Positions 18,108-27,310 of a stretch of 64,000 nucleotides of DNA are shown here, piece after piece. The stretch covers positions 1 to 64,000 of the forward strand of contig JADFAK010000029.1 of the NCBI GenBank assembly GCA_015665315.1. The letters run 5' to 3'. This DNA comes from Flavobacteriales bacterium (GTDB lineage Bacteria; Bacteroidota; Bacteroidia; Flavobacteriales_D; Sanyastnellaceae). Below the pieces are notes generated by a model that ran no database searches, was not told the origin of the DNA, and worked only from the letters and a program-made list of their open reading frames with translations. A program made the position numbers and the translations under genes. How positions within the stretch are numbered: the stretch's first letter is position 1; each line of letters opens with the position of its first letter.

Positions 18108-18494
18108 ATGTTCAAGAGTCTTTTTATAGCACAACTATTCATCTTCACGCCAATCGTATTACAGGACTCTGGCCTGATGAAGCATATAGTTCGAAGCTGG
18201 TCAAACGGCGCGCCCTACGTTGTAGTATATACTCAGGGACCAGAAAATGAGCGCGTTAAAGAAGAGCTCTATTTCGAAAATGGTACATTAGATTATGTCG
18301 GTTACTACAAGAATGGAAAAGAACATGGCGAGTGGAAGTATTTCTGGGAAAACGGAAATATCAAATCTGTTGAGTACTACGAAAAAGGATTGGAAGAAGG
18401 CATCATGTACGACTACAATGAAAAAGGTGAAGCCATCATCAAATACCGCTATGTGCATGGCGACTTAATGTCTCAGACAAAATTGACTCCCTAG
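18108..18494 (+). CDS. MORN-like repeat secreted protein (YwqK-type)
   Basis: 128 aa with a signal-like N-terminus. Repeats of the form YYKNGKEHGEWKYF, ENGNIKSVEYY and KGLEEGIMYDYNEKGE are MORN-like/YwqK repeats, common in Bacteroidetes surface proteins of unknown role. Its stop overlaps the convergent pdeM stop by 4 bp. Confidence 0.75.
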   Translation: MFKSLFIAQLFIFTPIVLQDSGLMKHIVRSWSNGAPYVVVYTQGPENERVKEELYFENGTLDYVGYYKNGKEHGEWKYFWENGNIKSVEYYEKGLEEGIMYDYNEKGEAIIKYRYVHGDLMSQTKLTP

Positions 18495-19162
18495 ACCTTT
18501 CTTACTGACTTTCCTGCGATCACAAACACATCATCTCCTTTCTTGGGTTGTATACGATGGCTCCCCGTAAAATCCCCAAACGCGGGCATCAACCCCTGCT
18601 TCCCACCAAACCAAAAGCATTTCAATCTCATGCTCTGCTTGGCCTTTCCGGCAAGTCTTACACACGGATGAATATGTCCTGCCAAACCATAACCTGGTTT
18701 GCCCACTAAATCTTCTGGTTCATGCGCGAAGAAGAAAGGCTCCACGAGCAACTCATCGACAACTTCAAGATTAGACAAGGAATAAACATCGACATCCAGA
18801 ATATCATGGTTTCCCTTTACTAAAATCCACTCCAGTTCTTCGTAGTTAGCTTTCAGGTCTAGGAATTGTGCCCATTCCTCATTGTACTCGCTATGGAATA
18901 AATCACCTAACAAAAGGACCTTTCTAGGAGAGTAACGATCAATAAGCATCGATAAATTCCACAGATTATTGTCCCCCACTATCCCTGGCAAAGGAGTCCC
19001 ATTTCTCCGAAAATGACCCGACTTGCCCAAATGTAGATCGGATATTATCAACATATCCTTTTCCTCCCAAAACATGGCACACAAAGGATCGAGCCAAAGA
19101 TTTTGGTCTAAAAAATGAAAGGCCGTGGGTGGGTGATCCCTGTTAATCTTGTGATTGATCAT
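18491..19162 (-). CDS. pdeM: Metallophosphoesterase of the PdeM (ligase-associated) family
   Basis: About 223 aa of the calcineurin-like phosphoesterase fold. Metal-binding motifs are seen in order: IISDLHLGK, LLGDLFHS, VKGNHD and AGHIHP. Family members are usually encoded with a DNA ligase, an exonuclease and a helicase for DNA repair; none of these is adjacent here. The ORF track begins at TTG; ATG 19162 is the better start. Confidence 0.85.
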   Translation of the reverse strand: MINHKINRDHPPTAFHFLDQNLWLDPLCAMFWEEKDMLIISDLHLGKSGHFRRNGTPLPGIVGDNNLWNLSMLIDRYSPRKVLLLGDLFHSEYNEEWAQFLDLKANYEELEWILVKGNHDILDVDVYSLSNLEVVDELLVEPFFFAHEPEDLVGKPGYGLAGHIHPCVRLAGKAKQSMRLKCFWFGGKQGLMPAFGDFTGSHRIQPKKGDDVFVIAGKSVRKV

Positions 19163-19376
19163 TTGAGACAATGATAGCTCTAATAGCCATGAATCAAGTT
19201 GTAAAATTCAGGATAATTCAGCAAATCCGCCAATGCATCCAAGGTGTTCAAAACGAAATAACATTAAATAGGCCAGCCGATCCAATATCTGACTAGAAAT
19301 GAGCATCTTAGTACTCGACTATTAAGAGGTCCGGTTTATATCCATGCAACTATTGTTATGGAATGTGTCCTTCAGA

Positions 19377-19423
19377 TATTCGTCGCAGTTGAATTCTTGG
19401 ATTTGTTTTTGTTGTGACGAATA
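19377..19423. promoter_or_regulatory. Inverted repeat upstream of beta-barrel gene
   Basis: Arms TATTCGTCGCA (19377-19387) and TGTGACGAATA (19413-19423) pair over 11 positions with one G-U, separated by 25 bp, and end 27 bp before the downstream ATG. This suits an operator or a leader hairpin; no T run follows. Confidence 0.45.
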
Positions 19424-19450
19424 CTAGTAAGTCGAACTTAATACAACCTC

Positions 19451-20080
19451 ATGAAAAGAATATTTTTATTTCTACTAGCTGCTACTCTCTCTTTATTCAC
19501 ATTTGGTCAAACCCCTACGCCCGAAACGTCCTCGGCAGTTGTTCATGAAGAAGCCTCGAATCCAAGAGCGATCAAGAACAACTTCACCGTTAGTTTTGGA
19601 GTCCCTATTGGGGGTATTCAGTTGGACGGCTTCACCCAAGGAACTGGTTTTGGTGTCGAGCTGAGCAACAATATGTACGTGGGCGACGAAAATGCGAAAT
19701 TCCGTGCTGGACTGAATGCCAACTGGTTCCAGGCCAATTATTACCGCAAAATGACCGATAGTACGCTCACTGGAATCGTTGAGTATCATATTTTGAAAAT
19801 CGGACCTATGGTCACATTTAGCGTGGCCGATGGGATGGATGCAAGTATTTATGCCAACATCGACCCCGTTTTCTCCTTCGGATTATCACAGGACTGGGAC
19901 GAAGGATTGAGCTATTCGGGAGTGCCTCTCTACGCTTTCGGAGGAAAATTCAGATATGACAATTTATTACTAGGCGTTGAAACTTCTATGGGTCGAGTAG
20001 GATACAGAAGCTCAAAAGACTCTAAACCGGGACTCAAAGATTTCCAGCGATACCGGATCTACTTCGGGTTCCAATTTTAG
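19451..20080 (+). CDS. Predicted outer-membrane beta-barrel protein
   Basis: 209 aa: signal peptide (FLFLLAATLSLFTFGQ), then beta-strand-rich sequence with alternating aromatic residues and a terminal YRIYFGFQF, the aromatic C-terminal strand of outer-membrane barrels. No specific family assigned. It is monocistronic, between an inverted-repeat-containing leader and a strong terminator shared with acn. Confidence 0.7.
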   Translation: MKRIFLFLLAATLSLFTFGQTPTPETSSAVVHEEASNPRAIKNNFTVSFGVPIGGIQLDGFTQGTGFGVELSNNMYVGDENAKFRAGLNANWFQANYYRKMTDSTLTGIVEYHILKIGPMVTFSVADGMDASIYANIDPVFSFGLSQDWDEGLSYSGVPLYAFGGKFRYDNLLLGVETSMGRVGYRSSKDSKPGLKDFQRYRIYFGFQF

Positions 20081-20096
20081 GATCGTATTAAAATAG

Positions 20097-20134
20097 AAAA
20101 AGGCTGCCTCAAATCAATTGAAGCAGCCTTTTTT
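20097..20134. terminator. Bidirectional terminator between barrel gene and aconitase
   Basis: Stem AAAAGGCTGC...GCAGCCTTTT with an inner TCAA/TTGA extension. T runs are present in both directions, suiting both convergent genes. Confidence 0.88.
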
Positions 20135-20149
20135 ACGTAGTCTAATTTT

Positions 20150-22417
20150 CTATTTTCCCAGCTCCTGACGAATTAGATTCAAAGCACTTCCCGCTTTAAA
20201 CCAATCAATTTGTTGAGCATTGTAGGTATGATTCGTTGAGACAGTGTCTTTCGATCCATCTGCGTGAACAAACTCCAAGGTAACTGGTTTTCCTGGTGCA
20301 AATGACGCCAGGTCAACAAAGTTAATCGTGTCATTCTCTTGAATCTTATCGTAGTCCGATTCGTTGGCGAAAGTCAGTCCTAACATCCCTTGCTTCTTCA
20401 AGTTCGTTTCGTGAATACGAGCGAATGATTTCACAAGCACTGCGCATACACCTAAATGGCGTGGCTGCATGGCAGCATGCTCTCTAGATGATCCTTCTCC
20501 GTAGTTGTGATCTCCGACAACGATAGAAGGAACCCCTGCTGCTTTGTAAGCACGAGCAACTGCAGGAACCTCTCCCATCTCACCAGTCAGCTGATTTTTG
20601 ACTTCATTGGTGTTGCCATTGAATGCATTCACCGCTCCTGTCAACGTATTGTTAGAAATATTGTCGAGATGTCCTCTAAATCGCAACCAAGGGCCGGCCA
20701 TTGAGATATGGTCGGTTGTGCATTTGCCTTGTGCTTTAATTAAAAGCTTGGCTCCCATGATATTGCTGCCATTCCATGGAGAAAAGGGAGTCAACAACTG
20801 AAGTCGTTCTGATGTTGGATTTACCACAATATTGATTCCAGCTCCATCTGCAGCTGGCTCTTGGTATCCGCGATCCTTCACGTCAAATCCAGCAGCCGGC
20901 AATTCATGTCCACTAGGTTCAGGCAACATGACCTCCTGACCATCTTTGTTAACCAACTTGTCTTTCAGCGGGTTAAAAGCCAGTGTTCCACCAATCGCTA
21001 AGGCAGTTACAAGTTCAGGTGAACCAACAAATGCGTATGTGTTCGGGTTACCATCGGCACGCTTGGCAAAGTTTCTATTGAACGAGTGAACGATTGTATT
21101 CTTCTCCTGCTTGTCTGCACCCGCTCTAGCCCACTGACCAATACATGGTCCGCAAGCGTTGGCAAATACATCGGCGCCCATCTTTTCAAAAATATCGATG
21201 TAGCCATCACGTTCGATTGTGTAACGCACTTGCTCAGATCCAGGAGTAATAGTGAGCTGCGCTTTCGGCTTAACTCCTTGATCATTTGCCACTTTGGCGA
21301 TACTCGCAGCACGAGAAATATCTTCGTAAGATGAATTGGTACACGAACCAATCAATCCGTATTCTATTTTCATGGGCCAACCTTCTTTTTCGGCACGAGC
21401 GGCCAATTGAGAAATAGGAGTGGCAATGTCTGGAGAAAACGGACCGTTCAAATGTGGCTCGAGTTCAGACAAGTTGATTTCAATCACTTGATCAAAATAC
21501 TGCTCTGGATTGGCATATACTTCGGCATCACCTGTCAAATGTTCTTTTACATTATCGGCAGCATCGGCAACATCTGGACGGCCGGTTGAGCGCAAGTAAC
21601 GGCTCATAGAATCATCATAACCGAAAGTCGAAGTCGTAGCGCCAATCTCAGCCCCCATGTTACATATCGTTCCCTTTCCAGTACATGAAAGCGACTCGGC
21701 ACCAGGGCCGAAATACTCCACTACACATCCAGTTCCACCTTTTACGGTAAGGATACCAGCAACTTTAAGGATAACGTCTTTGGCCGACGTCCATCCGTTT
21801 AGTTTGCCAACCAACTTAACACCGATTAGCTTTGGAAACTTAAGTTCCCAAGCCATTCCGGCCATTACGTCTACGGCATCAGCTCCACCAACACCAATGG
21901 CAATCATTCCCAATCCACCAGCATTCACTGTATGGCTGTCGGTTCCGATCATCATTCCGCCTGGAAATGCATAATTTTCTAAAACAACTTGATGAATAAT
22001 ACCAGCACCTGGCTTCCAAAAACCAATTCCATATTTGTCGGAAACTGATTCCAAGAAATTAAAAACCTCGTTGTTCTTATTGATAGACTCTTGCAAATCT
22101 TTGTCGGCCGAAACGCGCGCTTGGATCAAGTGATCACAGTGAACCGTCGAAGGCACCGCAGTCTTGGCACGACCAGCCTGCATGAATTGAAGCAAGGCCA
22201 TTTGAGCAGTTGCATCCTGCATGGCAACTCTGTCCGGAGCAAAATCGACATAGGATCCGCCGCGCTCAAAAGGTGCGCTTGGAGTATCGTCCCACAAGTG
22301 GTTATAAAGTATTTTTTCCGAGAGAGTTAGAGGCTTATTGAGGATGCTTCGAGCTTGTGAAATTCGCTCTGGCATACGCTCATAAACCGCCTTGATCATA
22401 TCAATATCAAATGCCAT
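20150..22417 (-). CDS. acn: Aconitate hydratase, mitochondrial-type
   Basis: Isomerises citrate to isocitrate in the TCA cycle using a [4Fe-4S] cluster. About 755 aa, the size and sequence class of mitochondrial aconitase ([27 protein letters not shown] and [10 protein letters not shown] with the cluster cysteines; C-terminal swivel domain with [15 protein letters not shown]). The start is moved from the ORF track to ATG 22417 ([19 protein letters not shown]), the family's normal N-terminus. Together with icd it supplies 2-oxoglutarate, but the two genes are 17 kb apart. Confidence 0.96.
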   Translation of the reverse strand: MAFDIDMIKAVYERMPERISQARSILNKPLTLSEKILYNHLWDDTPSAPFERGGSYVDFAPDRVAMQDATAQMALLQFMQAGRAKTAVPSTVHCDHLIQARVSADKDLQESINKNNEVFNFLESVSDKYGIGFWKPGAGIIHQVVLENYAFPGGMMIGTDSHTVNAGGLGMIAIGVGGADAVDVMAGMAWELKFPKLIGVKLVGKLNGWTSAKDVILKVAGILTVKGGTGCVVEYFGPGAESLSCTGKGTICNMGAEIGATTSTFGYDDSMSRYLRSTGRPDVADAADNVKEHLTGDAEVYANPEQYFDQVIEINLSELEPHLNGPFSPDIATPISQLAARAEKEGWPMKIEYGLIGSCTNSSYEDISRAASIAKVANDQGVKPKAQLTITPGSEQVRYTIERDGYIDIFEKMGADVFANACGPCIGQWARAGADKQEKNTIVHSFNRNFAKRADGNPNTYAFVGSPELVTALAIGGTLAFNPLKDKLVNKDGQEVMLPEPSGHELPAAGFDVKDRGYQEPAADGAGINIVVNPTSERLQLLTPFSPWNGSNIMGAKLLIKAQGKCTTDHISMAGPWLRFRGHLDNISNNTLTGAVNAFNGNTNEVKNQLTGEMGEVPAVARAYKAAGVPSIVVGDHNYGEGSSREHAAMQPRHLGVCAVLVKSFARIHETNLKKQGMLGLTFANESDYDKIQENDTINFVDLASFAPGKPVTLEFVHADGSKDTVSTNHTYNAQQIDWFKAGSALNLIRQELGK

Positions 22418-22585
22418 AGTGCTGAGTTTATTACCGTTTCCTTTTGGTGTGAATCGAGCGCGAAAATACAACTAAAATTGCCAATATTAAAGCGCAAACC
22501 AAAGGCTTTCTCCACATCAAACCGGTCGCTTTGTTAAAAGACCAAAATTACCGATGAAGCAATGTTCGGTGTGTAGCATAGGGCC

Positions 22586-22593
22586 TATATTTG
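22586..22593 (+). promoter_or_regulatory. -7 box of the trypsin-like protease gene
   Basis: TATATTTG, exact to TAnnTTTG, 22 bp before the ATG. A TTCG lies 17 bp further upstream, slightly short for the -33 spacing. Confidence 0.4.
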
Positions 22594-22615
22594 CGGTTCA
22601 ACAGACTTTTATATT

Positions 22616-23434
22616 ATGGCACTTATCCATCCCAATGTATTTGACGCAGTAGTGGCTATTGGCATTACCGATCAACAAGGAAAGAAAAAATGGGTTGGAA
22701 CTGGATTCTTGTACGGCTCCTTTATCCAAGCCAATGATGACGGCAAAAAGCAGTACAGAATTTTTGTAGTGACCAACAAGCATGTCTTTCGTAATTTGGA
22801 CAGAATCCTCATTCGTTTCAATCCGCAGAACAATGAAAAGGCTATCGACTTCCCCATTTCACTGTTGAAGGAAGACAAAAAACCGAAGTGGAAAGGGCAC
22901 GCCACACCTGCTGTCGACATTGCGGTATTGGAGATAAATATGAAGGTCATTCACGATCACGGGGCCAGGTTTAGTTTCATTCGATCGGATGAACATGTGT
23001 TGACGCTTGACGAAATGAAAGAAACCGGCATCTCGGAGGGCGATGGTGTATTTGCGCTTGGCTACCCCATGGGAATTTTGGACGACGACAAGCAATACGT
23101 AATCTTGAGGGCTGGAGCCATTGCACGTATTCGCGATTCATACGACATGAATAAAGCTGATTACCTCTGTGATATTTTCGTATTTCCCGGAAACAGTGGA
23201 GGGCCTGTTTTTATTAAGCCTTCGGCAAATGCGATTACTGGTACAAAATTAAATAACAAGTCGGCGGCAATTGGTGTCGTTCGTTCCTACATTCCCTACC
23301 GAGACATGGCGATCAGTCAGCAAACTAAACGACCGCGAATTACTTTTGAGGAGAACTCGGGCTTGGCATCTATCATACCGATGGACTATGTAAATGAAGT
23401 CATCGAGGCGATTAAGGGAGTGCCTACAAATTGA
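22616..23434 (+). CDS. Trypsin-like serine protease domain protein without signal peptide
   Basis: 272 aa. A chymotrypsin-fold triad is visible: histidine in VVTNKHVF, aspartate in AVDIAVLEI, serine in FPGNSGGPVF. There is no signal peptide or TM segment, so it would act in the cytoplasm unless exported in another way. After the catalytic serine, the loop KPSANAITG contains an exact copy of the dispersed repeat core. The permease gene follows 12 bp later, suggesting an operon. Confidence 0.82.
   Translation: MALIHPNVFDAVVAIGITDQQGKKKWVGTGFLYGSFIQANDDGKKQYRIFVVTNKHVFRNLDRILIRFNPQNNEKAIDFPISLLKEDKKPKWKGHATPAVDIAVLEINMKVIHDHGARFSFIRSDEHVLTLDEMKETGISEGDGVFALGYPMGILDDDKQYVILRAGAIARIRDSYDMNKADYLCDIFVFPGNSGGPVFIKPSANAITGTKLNNKSAAIGVVRSYIPYRDMAISQQTKRPRITFEENSGLASIIPMDYVNEVIEAIKGVPTN
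23217..23231 (+). repeat. Dispersed short repeat core inside protease gene (copy 4)
   Basis: AGCCTTCGGCAAATG in frame, encoding part of KPSANA in a loop right after the catalytic GNSGGPVF segment. Confidence 0.5.
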
Positions 23435-23446
23435 TAACTTAGGACC

Positions 23447-24700
23447 GTGGCGCTAGGGAGCAATAAATTAATCAGAGAGAATATTCGAGTTGCGTTGCGA
23501 TCCATACGCAGTCAGCTCCTCAAGACGATCATTACTGTAGCGATGATCATGTTGGGTATCTCCGCTTTGATCCTGATTAACACGGCTGCCGAGTCGCTAA
23601 AATCTAAAGTGAAAGATGAGTTCACCATGCTGGGTGCTAATACCTTTTCAGTGTATGCCAAAAATGCCAGAAGCCGTGGAGGACGACACGGAGTGCAGGC
23701 GAAAAAATACGAGCCCATAGATTACCAACAAGCAATCCAATTTTCAAACGAGTATGAATTTCCTGCATTGGCCTCCATTTCGGCTATGGCATCTATGAAT
23801 GGAGTCGTCAAGTTCGATTCAAAGAAGACGAATCCCAATGTTCAAATTTTAGGAGGAGATCAGAACTACCTAGACATTGCAGGATACAAGCTGGAAGAAG
23901 GGCGTAATTTCACGGAGACGGATATTGAGCATGGCACCAATGTCGTCTTAATCGGGGCCGACTTGGTTTCCCGGCTCTTCAGTGATATCGATAGTCCGAT
24001 AGATCAAGTTGTGAGTATTGGGAGCTATAAATTCATGGTCATCGGGATTCTAAAATCCAAGGGAACAAGTTTGGGTTTTTCGAATGACAACCAGTGTTTT
24101 ATTCCCATTTCAAACCTGAAAAAGAACTTTGCGTCACCACGTACGAGTTACAGTATAAACGTTCTAGTTGATAACCCTGAGTTTCTCGAAGAGGCAATTA
24201 GCGAAGCCCATGGGGTACTTCGGATCGTGCGCGGCGATGAACCAGGACAACCAGAATCATTTGAAATAGAAAAAAGTGACAGCACAGCAGAAATGCTTAA
24301 TGACGTGCTAAGTCAAGTAAGCTGGTTTGTGATAGCGATTGGTCTGCTCACACTTTTAGGCGCAGGCATAGGACTCATGAATATCATGCTCGTCTCTGTT
24401 TCAGAACGCACACGAGAAATAGGGGTTCGAAAGGCACTTGGGGCCAGTTCCTCCATAATAAAGATGCAATTTCTCGTTGAAGCCATCGTCATTGGACAAA
24501 TTGGTGGGTTGCTCGGAATCATTTTTGGCGTGATCGTGGGAAATCTGATTGGGCAATGGCTCGAGACGCCTTTTACCATCCCTTGGCTTTGGACCATCTT
24601 GGGCGTCACGCTCAGTTTGCTCACAAGTATTGCATCCGGTTATTATCCAGCTAAGAAGGCTGCTTTGCTCGATCCTATCGAAGCGCTGAGACATGAATAA
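23447..24700 (+). CDS. MacB/FtsX-type ABC transporter permease
   Basis: 417 aa. An N-terminal TM helix (IITVAMIMLGISALILI), a MacB-PCD periplasmic domain, then three C-terminal TM helices with MNIMLVSVSERTREIGVRKALGAS, the MacB/FtsX signature. The start is GTG. No ATPase or membrane-fusion gene is adjacent; the only close partner is the trypsin-like protease 12 bp upstream. Macrolide or peptide efflux is possible; the substrate is unknown. Confidence 0.85.
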   Translation: MALGSNKLIRENIRVALRSIRSQLLKTIITVAMIMLGISALILINTAAESLKSKVKDEFTMLGANTFSVYAKNARSRGGRHGVQAKKYEPIDYQQAIQFSNEYEFPALASISAMASMNGVVKFDSKKTNPNVQILGGDQNYLDIAGYKLEEGRNFTETDIEHGTNVVLIGADLVSRLFSDIDSPIDQVVSIGSYKFMVIGILKSKGTSLGFSNDNQCFIPISNLKKNFASPRTSYSINVLVDNPEFLEEAISEAHGVLRIVRGDEPGQPESFEIEKSDSTAEMLNDVLSQVSWFVIAIGLLTLLGAGIGLMNIMLVSVSERTREIGVRKALGASSSIIKMQFLVEAIVIGQIGGLLGIIFGVIVGNLIGQWLETPFTIPWLWTILGVTLSLLTSIASGYYPAKKAALLDPIEALRHE

Positions 24701-24710
24701 CTGCAATTGA

Positions 24711-24730
24711 CCATTTGCCGAATGGCTAAA
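24711..24730 (-). repeat. Dispersed short repeat, variant (copy 5)
   Basis: CCATTTGCCGAATGGCTAAA, 10 bp after the permease stop. Its reverse complement matches the variant at 4162-4182 apart from one inserted base there. Confidence 0.6.
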
Positions 24731-24787
24731 AAACCTGCGCGAAACTTAATAAAGTGTTAAGTGTAAGGTGCTCGCAATTCAATTAAT

Positions 24788-24795
24788 TATATTTG
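24788..24795 (+). promoter_or_regulatory. -7 box of the TlpA-like lipoprotein gene
   Basis: TATATTTG, exact to TAnnTTTG, 28 bp before the ATG. No -33 box recognised. Confidence 0.4.
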
Positions 24796-24823
24796 CTTTT
24801 CGAATCAAAAAGGGTCTAGTCCA

Positions 24824-26302
24824 ATGATATTTCAGAATCTGATTTTAGCAACAGCCACATCGCTTACACTCATAGCCTGTGGAAATACTGAACCAAAGCC
24901 AACTTCTACTGAAGAAACTGTTACCGAAACAACCGCCGACCAATCGGCCGCTACGAGCAATTTCGTGAGCGGACTAACAGACGCTAACAAGGACGTCGTG
25001 AGAGGGGAAATGGCGCTTACGGGAAGTTTCAGAAACAACGTGAACAACGTAAAAATGTACTTGTATGAGACAGAGGGCAAGCAGAACTTCCTGATCGATA
25101 GTACGATTGTTCAAGGCAATTCATTTTCGTTTGCAAAGAGGCAATACGAATCAGGATTTTACATGCTGGCATTGAAAAACTCACTTAATATGGTGGGTAT
25201 AATCATGAACCCAGCTGAAAAGGCGGTTGATATCACTTTTGCAACGGGCCGATTAGAAAACAGTGCCTCCAGTGCCACGTCCAAGGAAAACATTGGCTGG
25301 TTTGAGTATCTCAAGGCTGAAAAAGCCGCTGAAGCGAAGAAAAAGGGCTACCGCACAAGTGCGAAGGACAGTCCGATGAAAGCCAAGTTTGAAAAATTGA
25401 TGCAAGAAGAAGACGATAAATTGACCGCTCTTCAGCAAGACATTATTAAAAGATACCCAGGAACTTACTTAGCTAAGTTGATGACCTGGAAGCAGACGCC
25501 TAACAAAAATGACAAGTCTAAATATTGGGCTGACTTGAATTTTGAAGACGAGAGCATTATTCATTCGCCTGTGATTCCAGATCGCATTCAAGAGTTTATG
25601 CGTGCGTTTAGTGGTGGGACAGAAGACGGTTTTATGAATGCCGTTGATCTTGTGGCTCAGGCGGCAGGTGTTTATACCGAGGCAGCTGATGGCGAAAGTG
25701 AACTTGTAAATCCAGAAGTCTATAGTTTCACAATTTTGACCATGTTGGAAGGATTTTATTCATCGGGCAAGGAAGATATTTGCTCGTACATCATGGACAG
25801 CTATGTATACGGTGAGAACTGTGGAAGCGGTGATTATGCCGAAGAAATGAAAAATCGAGCCAGCGGAATTAAGAACCTTGCTATTGGAAGTGTTCCTCCT
25901 GATTTCACTATTGAAAAGTGGGATGGCGGCAAGGTTAATTTGCAGTCGGAAGTTCAAAAGCATGACTATACATTGGTGATGTTTTGGTCAAGCTGGTGTC
26001 ACAAATGCGAGCAGGAAATTCCAACATTGAAAGTCCTATACGATCAGTATAAAGATGCTGGCTTCGGTGTTGTTGGTGTTAGTGTGGACTCAGAGAGAAG
26101 TGCTTGGGTTCGTGCAGTAGAAGAAAAAGGAGCCACTTGGCCCAACGTGTCTCAACTTGATGCCTGGAACTCACCAGTAGCCAAGGACTATCGAGTGAGT
26201 CAGACACCGACTCTTTTCTTGTTGAATAGCAAAAGAGAGATTGTTCTGAAACCAGAAAGAATATTCCACGTACGAGACTTCTTAAGTAAGAACTTGAAAT
26301 AA
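24824..26302 (+). CDS. TlpA-like thioredoxin-fold lipoprotein
   Basis: 492 aa with a lipoprotein signal (ATATSLTLIACGN). The N-terminal half (about 60-160) resembles the DUF4369-type beta domain often found in front of TlpA domains in Bacteroidetes. The C-terminal ~140 residues are a thioredoxin fold with the redox motif WCHKC after MFWSS and cis-proline in SQTPTLFLL. It is a probable periplasmic thiol-disulfide oxidoreductase. Monocistronic with its own terminator. Confidence 0.88.
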   Translation: MIFQNLILATATSLTLIACGNTEPKPTSTEETVTETTADQSAATSNFVSGLTDANKDVVRGEMALTGSFRNNVNNVKMYLYETEGKQNFLIDSTIVQGNSFSFAKRQYESGFYMLALKNSLNMVGIIMNPAEKAVDITFATGRLENSASSATSKENIGWFEYLKAEKAAEAKKKGYRTSAKDSPMKAKFEKLMQEEDDKLTALQQDIIKRYPGTYLAKLMTWKQTPNKNDKSKYWADLNFEDESIIHSPVIPDRIQEFMRAFSGGTEDGFMNAVDLVAQAAGVYTEAADGESELVNPEVYSFTILTMLEGFYSSGKEDICSYIMDSYVYGENCGSGDYAEEMKNRASGIKNLAIGSVPPDFTIEKWDGGKVNLQSEVQKHDYTLVMFWSSWCHKCEQEIPTLKVLYDQYKDAGFGVVGVSVDSERSAWVRAVEEKGATWPNVSQLDAWNSPVAKDYRVSQTPTLFLLNSKREIVLKPERIFHVRDFLSKNLK

Positions 26303-26307
26303 TCTAG

Positions 26308-26333
26308 AAAGCGGTCGACTTGGCCGCTTTTTT
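26308..26333 (+). terminator. Intrinsic terminator of the TlpA-like gene
   Basis: Stem AAAGCGGTC/GGCCGCTTT (9 bp with one G-U pair), 5-nt loop, then T residues. Confidence 0.85.
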
Positions 26334-26344
26334 ATTCCACTACA

Positions 26345-27310
26345 ATGCTGCGAAAAGTTATTCTAATTGGACTATGCGCCACAGTGCTCATAGGGTGTAA
26401 TATGGAACAAAAAGAGGTAAACAATGAATCAGCGGCGAAAGCTGTCATCCTCCAAGGTCACCGAGGTTGCCGAGGTGAACTACCTGAAAACACCATAGAA
26501 GCCTTCCTTCGCGCAGTTGATGCTGGCGTGAGCACGCTGGAAATGGATGTTGTTCTTACAGGTGATCGAGATGTACTGGTCTCGCATGATCCCTGGATGA
26601 GTCAAGAGATCATGGCTATGCCCGATGGTTCAAAAATTGACCCAGCGACACAGCATGAATTGAATATTTTCGAAATGACTACGGATTCTTGTCAGACATA
26701 TATCTGTGGTTCCAAACGACACAATAGCTTTCCAGATCAACAGTCGGTCAAAAGTTTTAAACCAACTTTGAGGCAGGTAGTAGAGGCAGTGCGGGATCAT
26801 TGCCGCAAGAAAAAATTACCGGTACCTAGCTTCGATATTGAAGTAAAAAGCACTTTGGCTTGGGAGGGAAAGTATCATCCAGCACCTGAGTCATATGCAT
26901 CGGTTTTTTTGAGAGAATTTCTCACGTTGAGCATTGCTCATATGTCGACCGTTCAGTCCTTCGATCATCGAATTTTGAATTCAATACACAAGCAATATCC
27001 CGAACTTGACCTCATCTATTTAGCAGAAAGGGAGCGTTCAATTTCTGAGATGCTCTCGATGCTTGATTTCAAACCGTATGGCATAAGCTTGGATTACAAA
27101 TTGTGGACCGACCAGAAAGTGAAAGAATGCAAGGATCGTGGATTGCACATGACGGCTTGGACTGTGAATGCGGAGGCAGACATGAGTGCTTTGCTTAAAT
27201 TGGGAGTGTATGACATCATCACCGACTACCCGACTCAAATGGTACAAGCGCTGAAAAAGCAGGGTATCCAAGTATACAATCGCGCTACCTCAACCGAGGA
27301 GTCCCTTTAG
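26345..27310 (+). CDS. Glycerophosphodiester phosphodiesterase lipoprotein
   Basis: 321 aa. Hydrolyses glycerophosphodiesters to glycerol-3-phosphate and an alcohol. GHRGCRGELPENTIEAF has the catalytic His-Arg pair, LEMDVVLTGD the metal-binding acidic residues and VSHDP the second histidine. The signal LCATVLIGCN makes it a periplasmic or outer-membrane lipoprotein. Its 3' end overlaps the convergent Ppx gene by 26 bp. Confidence 0.9.
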   Translation: MLRKVILIGLCATVLIGCNMEQKEVNNESAAKAVILQGHRGCRGELPENTIEAFLRAVDAGVSTLEMDVVLTGDRDVLVSHDPWMSQEIMAMPDGSKIDPATQHELNIFEMTTDSCQTYICGSKRHNSFPDQQSVKSFKPTLRQVVEAVRDHCRKKKLPVPSFDIEVKSTLAWEGKYHPAPESYASVFLREFLTLSIAHMSTVQSFDHRILNSIHKQYPELDLIYLAERERSISEMLSMLDFKPYGISLDYKLWTDQKVKECKDRGLHMTAWTVNAEADMSALLKLGVYDIITDYPTQMVQALKKQGIQVYNRATSTEESL

